From CAYLQD01 sp043819695 (lineage in GTDB: Bacteria; Planctomycetota; PUPC01), in assembly GCA_043819695.1 (NCBI GenBank), contig JBDREM010000228.1, positions 1 through 7,534 of the forward strand: a stretch of DNA of 7,534 nt, given 5' to 3'. Position 1 is the stretch's first letter. The number at the start of each line of letters is the position of its first letter. Both the position numbers and the translations under genes were made by a program. Positions 6,403 through 7,534 of this stretch are shown here, piece after piece. Below the pieces are notes generated by a model that had not been told where the DNA came from, searched no databases, and saw nothing but the letters and a program-made list of their open reading frames with translations.

Positions 6403-6619
6403 GCCGCAGAGCCGAATGGCACTAACATAAGGGGCTCGACCCGTGTCGCAGAGCTCCGGTCGTAATCGTAATCTTACTCCTAATCCTAATCGCTGTTTCG
6501 TAAGTGCCGCTGCCGAGTAGGATTAGGATTATGATTAGGACAAAGAAGCCGTCGGGCCGCCCGTTCTCTCTGGCGGCGGATGATCGGGCTTAAGTTAGTG
6601 CCATTGGCCGCAGAGCCGA
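6403..6619. mobile_element. 191-bp MITE-like element with flanking direct repeats
   Basis: AATGGCACTAAC at 6415-6426 and its exact reverse complement GTTAGTGCCATT at 6594-6605 bound a 191-bp non-coding segment. Weaker inward similarity (TAAG/CTTA) continues the arms. GCCGCAGAGCCG flanks it on both sides (6403-6414 and 6607-6618; a following A also matches), consistent with a target duplication of 12-13 bp, which is longer than usual for most families. Inside are two oppositely oriented hexamer tracts. It inserted about 10 bp upstream of the rplM -35 box. A non-autonomous transposon derivative is the likeliest reading; the parent element is not in the window. Confidence 0.6.
6461..6538. repeat. 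Inverted telomere-like hexamer tracts
   Basis: Left tract 6461-6490 is five hexamers (CGTAAT, CGTAAT, CTTACT, CCTAAT, CCTAAT). Right tract 6515-6538 is four hexamers of the opposite sense (GAGTAG, GATTAG, GATTAT, GATTAG). The two are separated by 24 bp and could pair imperfectly as a long hairpin at the centre of the MITE-like element. Confidence 0.65.
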
Positions 6620-6757
6620 TACGTACGGGGTGCGCCAAGAGATTACCGGGTGTTGGTCTTGGGGCGCAAGTGATTCTGACCGAAGTGCGCCGCAGAACAG
6701 AGCAGAGATGCATCCGTCGTCGGGCCATCGGCTGCAACCGGTGCGATTGAGCCGGCG

Positions 6758-6940
6758 TCACTTCTCGATCACGTAGTAAAGGCAATCGGCGAGCAGCTTG
6801 ATCGGGAGCGTCGCGCTCTTCGGGCGAGCGAGCGTCTTGCTCGGGCGGCCGTTGAAGCCGAGCGCGACGGCCGTCAGCTTGCCGGCGTCCGGGCCGGTGA
6901 TCGTGACGGTGCCGGCGATTTCCCGCACGACGATTGGCGG
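6758..6940 (-). pseudogene. Orphan C-terminal tail of an unidentified protein
   Basis: On the minus strand from 6940 to a TGA at 6760-6758, 60 codons read as coherent protein: IVVREIAGTVTITGPDAG, then KLTAVALGFNGRPSKTLA, then LPIKLLADCLYYVIEK. Strong G/C third positions, no stop and a natural-looking C-terminus argue for a real 3' end. The alternating hydrophobic strands suggest a beta-sandwich appendage domain, such as those ending secreted glycosidases (inference). No start codon with a ribosome site is present, and homology fades upstream into hairpin and repeat DNA (6958-7044), so the 5' part is missing. A GTG at about 6928 could start a 56-residue peptide but has no support. Confidence 0.5.
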
Positions 6941-6957
6941 CCCGCCGCATTTGCTTT

Positions 6958-6972
6958 GGGCACGAAGTGCCC
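6958..6972. repeat. GGGCAC-GAA-GTGCCC hairpin
   Basis: A perfect 6-bp stem with a 3-base loop lies between the orphan gene tail and the dispersed repeat. There is no T-run, so it is not a standard terminator. It resembles a short REP-type palindrome. Confidence 0.45.
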
Positions 6973-6993
6973 GATTTGTCGCCGTTCTCGTTC

Positions 6994-7044
6994 GTTCCTG
7001 TAGGCCGACTTTGTAAGTCGGCGGCTTCTTACATGTTTTTCAAC
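6994..7044. repeat. Dispersed hairpin repeat, copy 2
   Basis: This copy matches 12-62 in direct orientation: the first 30 bases (6994-7023) are identical, including the GCCGACTT-TGT-AAGTCGGC hairpin at 7004-7022, and the T-rich tail is conserved with six mismatches. It lies at the truncated (5') side of the orphan gene tail. Confidence 0.75.
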
Positions 7045-7136
7045 AGCGCCGCTGCCCCTAATATCCGTGCTCCCTCGTCACGCCACTTTCACACCGACGT
7101 TCGTAACCAATTGCCTGCACAGCCGATATGCGCCCT

Positions 7137-7180
7137 CAGTGTGACAGACACACTGACTCAGACTCACTGACTCACTGGCC
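7137..7180. repeat. CAGTGTG hairpin and CACTGACT low-complexity tract
   Basis: CAGTGTG-ACAGA-CACACTG (7137-7155) is a 7-bp stem. It runs into a short tract built on CTGACTCA, with ACTGACTCA at 7152-7160 and again at 7166-7174. The tract abuts the 108-bp inverted-repeat element. It has no coding character. Confidence 0.45.
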
Positions 7181-7184
7181 ACTG

Positions 7185-7292
7185 AGAGCGTGTGAATTAA
7201 TCGCCGCAACGCCGCGAACGAGGCGTTTTTCCCACGCAAACACTGGACTTACGGAGCTTTTTCGCGGCGAAAACGATTTTTTCACACGCTCT
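7185..7292. mobile_element. 108-bp element with 12-bp terminal inverted repeats
   Basis: AGAGCGTGTGAA at 7185-7196 is the exact reverse complement of TTCACACGCTCT at 7281-7292. Imperfect pairing continues inward (AATCG, then CGCCGCGAA on both arms), so the arms extend for about 40 bases. ACTG occurs just outside both ends (7181-7184 and 7294-7297, one base off on the right), a possible short target duplication. No ORF is convincing. Its size and structure suggest a MITE or large REP-like hairpin unit. Confidence 0.5.
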
Positions 7293-7437
7293 GACTGCAC
7301 CCCAAGTTCAACAGTTGTGAGAATTTTCGAGCGATTTTCGGGGAGTTTCGCGGAGGATCAGCGTCGAGACGGCTTCTCGTGGTGGTCTCCGGTCGAACTG
7401 GCCATGTAGTCACGACCTACCTGGTTGTCAGCCCCGC

Positions 7438-7487
7438 AAACATGTGCCATGCTTGAATGTGAACTGACAGGGTCACGGCACATGTTT
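7438..7487 (+). promoter_or_regulatory. Inverted repeat masking the transposase start
   Basis: AAACATGTGCC (7438-7448) is the exact reverse complement of GGCACATGTTT (7477-7487), with a 28-base loop. The right arm contains the transposase ATG at 7482. In RNA the stem would hide the start codon, a recognised way for IS elements to limit expression from outside transcripts; applying it here is inference. Confidence 0.5.
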
Positions 7488-7534
7488 CTGAAGAAGCTGC
7501 ACCGGAAAAAGGACGGCAAGGGACACACGTATTG
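7482..7534 (+). CDS. IS1634/IS4-type transposase, N-terminus only
   Basis: Seventeen complete codons from ATG 7482 run off the window: MFLKKLHRKKDGKGHTY, with the last two bases TG compatible with Trp. This closely resembles the usual opening of IS1634-group DDE transposases (MFLR..., then a K-rich stretch, then HTYW), whose proteins are ~450-550 residues. The element's left end should lie a little upstream, perhaps near 7400-7440, but no inverted repeat can be confirmed without the other end. The ribosome site is weak (ACAGGG at 7467-7472). Identification rests on a short stretch only. Confidence 0.6.
   Translation, partial: MFLKKLHRKKDGKGHTY

Noticed and set aside
6461..6538. True telomere or CRISPR array
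   Set aside because: The hexamers are few and degenerate and lie inside an inverted-repeat element near the rplM operon. There are no repeat-spacer units of CRISPR type anywhere in the window.
6486..6950. Minus-strand ORF of 154 codons
   Set aside because: It crosses the MITE-like element and overlaps the orphan gene tail in a different frame. The composition is Arg-rich noise from repeats.
7128..7409. Plus-strand ORF of 93 codons ending in WWSPVELAM
   Set aside because: Its first half is the low-complexity tract and the 108-bp inverted-repeat element. The last ~28 residues look somewhat protein-like, but I recognise no family and cannot support a gene.
7425..7453. TTGTCA ... CATGCT as a transposase promoter
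   Set aside because: The -10 candidate matches only 3 of 6 positions, too weak to report.

Overview
The window looks like a piece of a high-GC bacterial chromosome. It has a conserved core of genes with strongly G/C-ending codons (about 2.3-6.4 kb), flanked on both sides by eroded DNA full of repeats, gene tails and transposable-element pieces. Hanks-type kinase, cupin and GH32 genes together with abundant palindromic repeats would suit Planctomycetota, Hydrogenedentota or a neighbouring phylum. No marker here fixes the taxon, so this is a weak inference.

Left flank (1-2163): a dispersed 51-bp hairpin repeat (12-62), a cluster of CACCGTGCC/GGCACGGTG inverted repeats (146-196), and the last ~43 codons of a comM-like Mg-chelatase gene with its stop intact (223-351). 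After these comes a GH32 (fructosidase-like) gene that appears to be dead. It has no usable start in its own frame, and an amber codon replaces the Trp of the conserved MNWPGG motif (TAG at 1420-1422), splitting the enzyme into its propeller half and its C-terminal half. TAG is the normal stop of both ribosomal protein genes in this window, so reassignment of the codon is unlikely.

Plus-strand operon (2294-4375): a good sigma70-type promoter (TTGAGC, 17 bp, TATAAT) and a leader with two perfect palindromes precede a membrane-anchored coiled-coil protein of unknown function. A small cupin overlaps that gene by ATGA. A possible 10-codon leader cistron follows, again overlapping by ATGA the start of an unusual Ser/Thr kinase whose catalytic loop reads HADMKPHH. 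The layout suggests co-expression and perhaps one signalling module, but no function can be read directly.

Minus-strand operon (6393 down to ~4377): a perfect-consensus promoter (TTGACA, 17 bp, TATAAT) drives rplM and rpsI (ribosomal proteins L13 and S9). An L-threonine aldolase gene follows with no gap after the rpsI stop, and a hairpin plus pyrimidine tract serves as a plausible terminator against the convergent kinase gene.

Right flank (6400-7534): a 191-bp MITE-like element with 12-bp terminal inverted repeats, 12-13-bp flanking direct repeats and internal telomere-like hexamers; an orphan 60-residue C-terminal gene tail on the minus strand; a small GGGCAC hairpin; the second copy of the 51-bp dispersed repeat; a 108-bp element with 12-bp terminal inverted repeats; and finally the first 17 codons of an apparent IS1634/IS4-type transposase running off the window, whose start codon lies inside an 11-bp inverted repeat.
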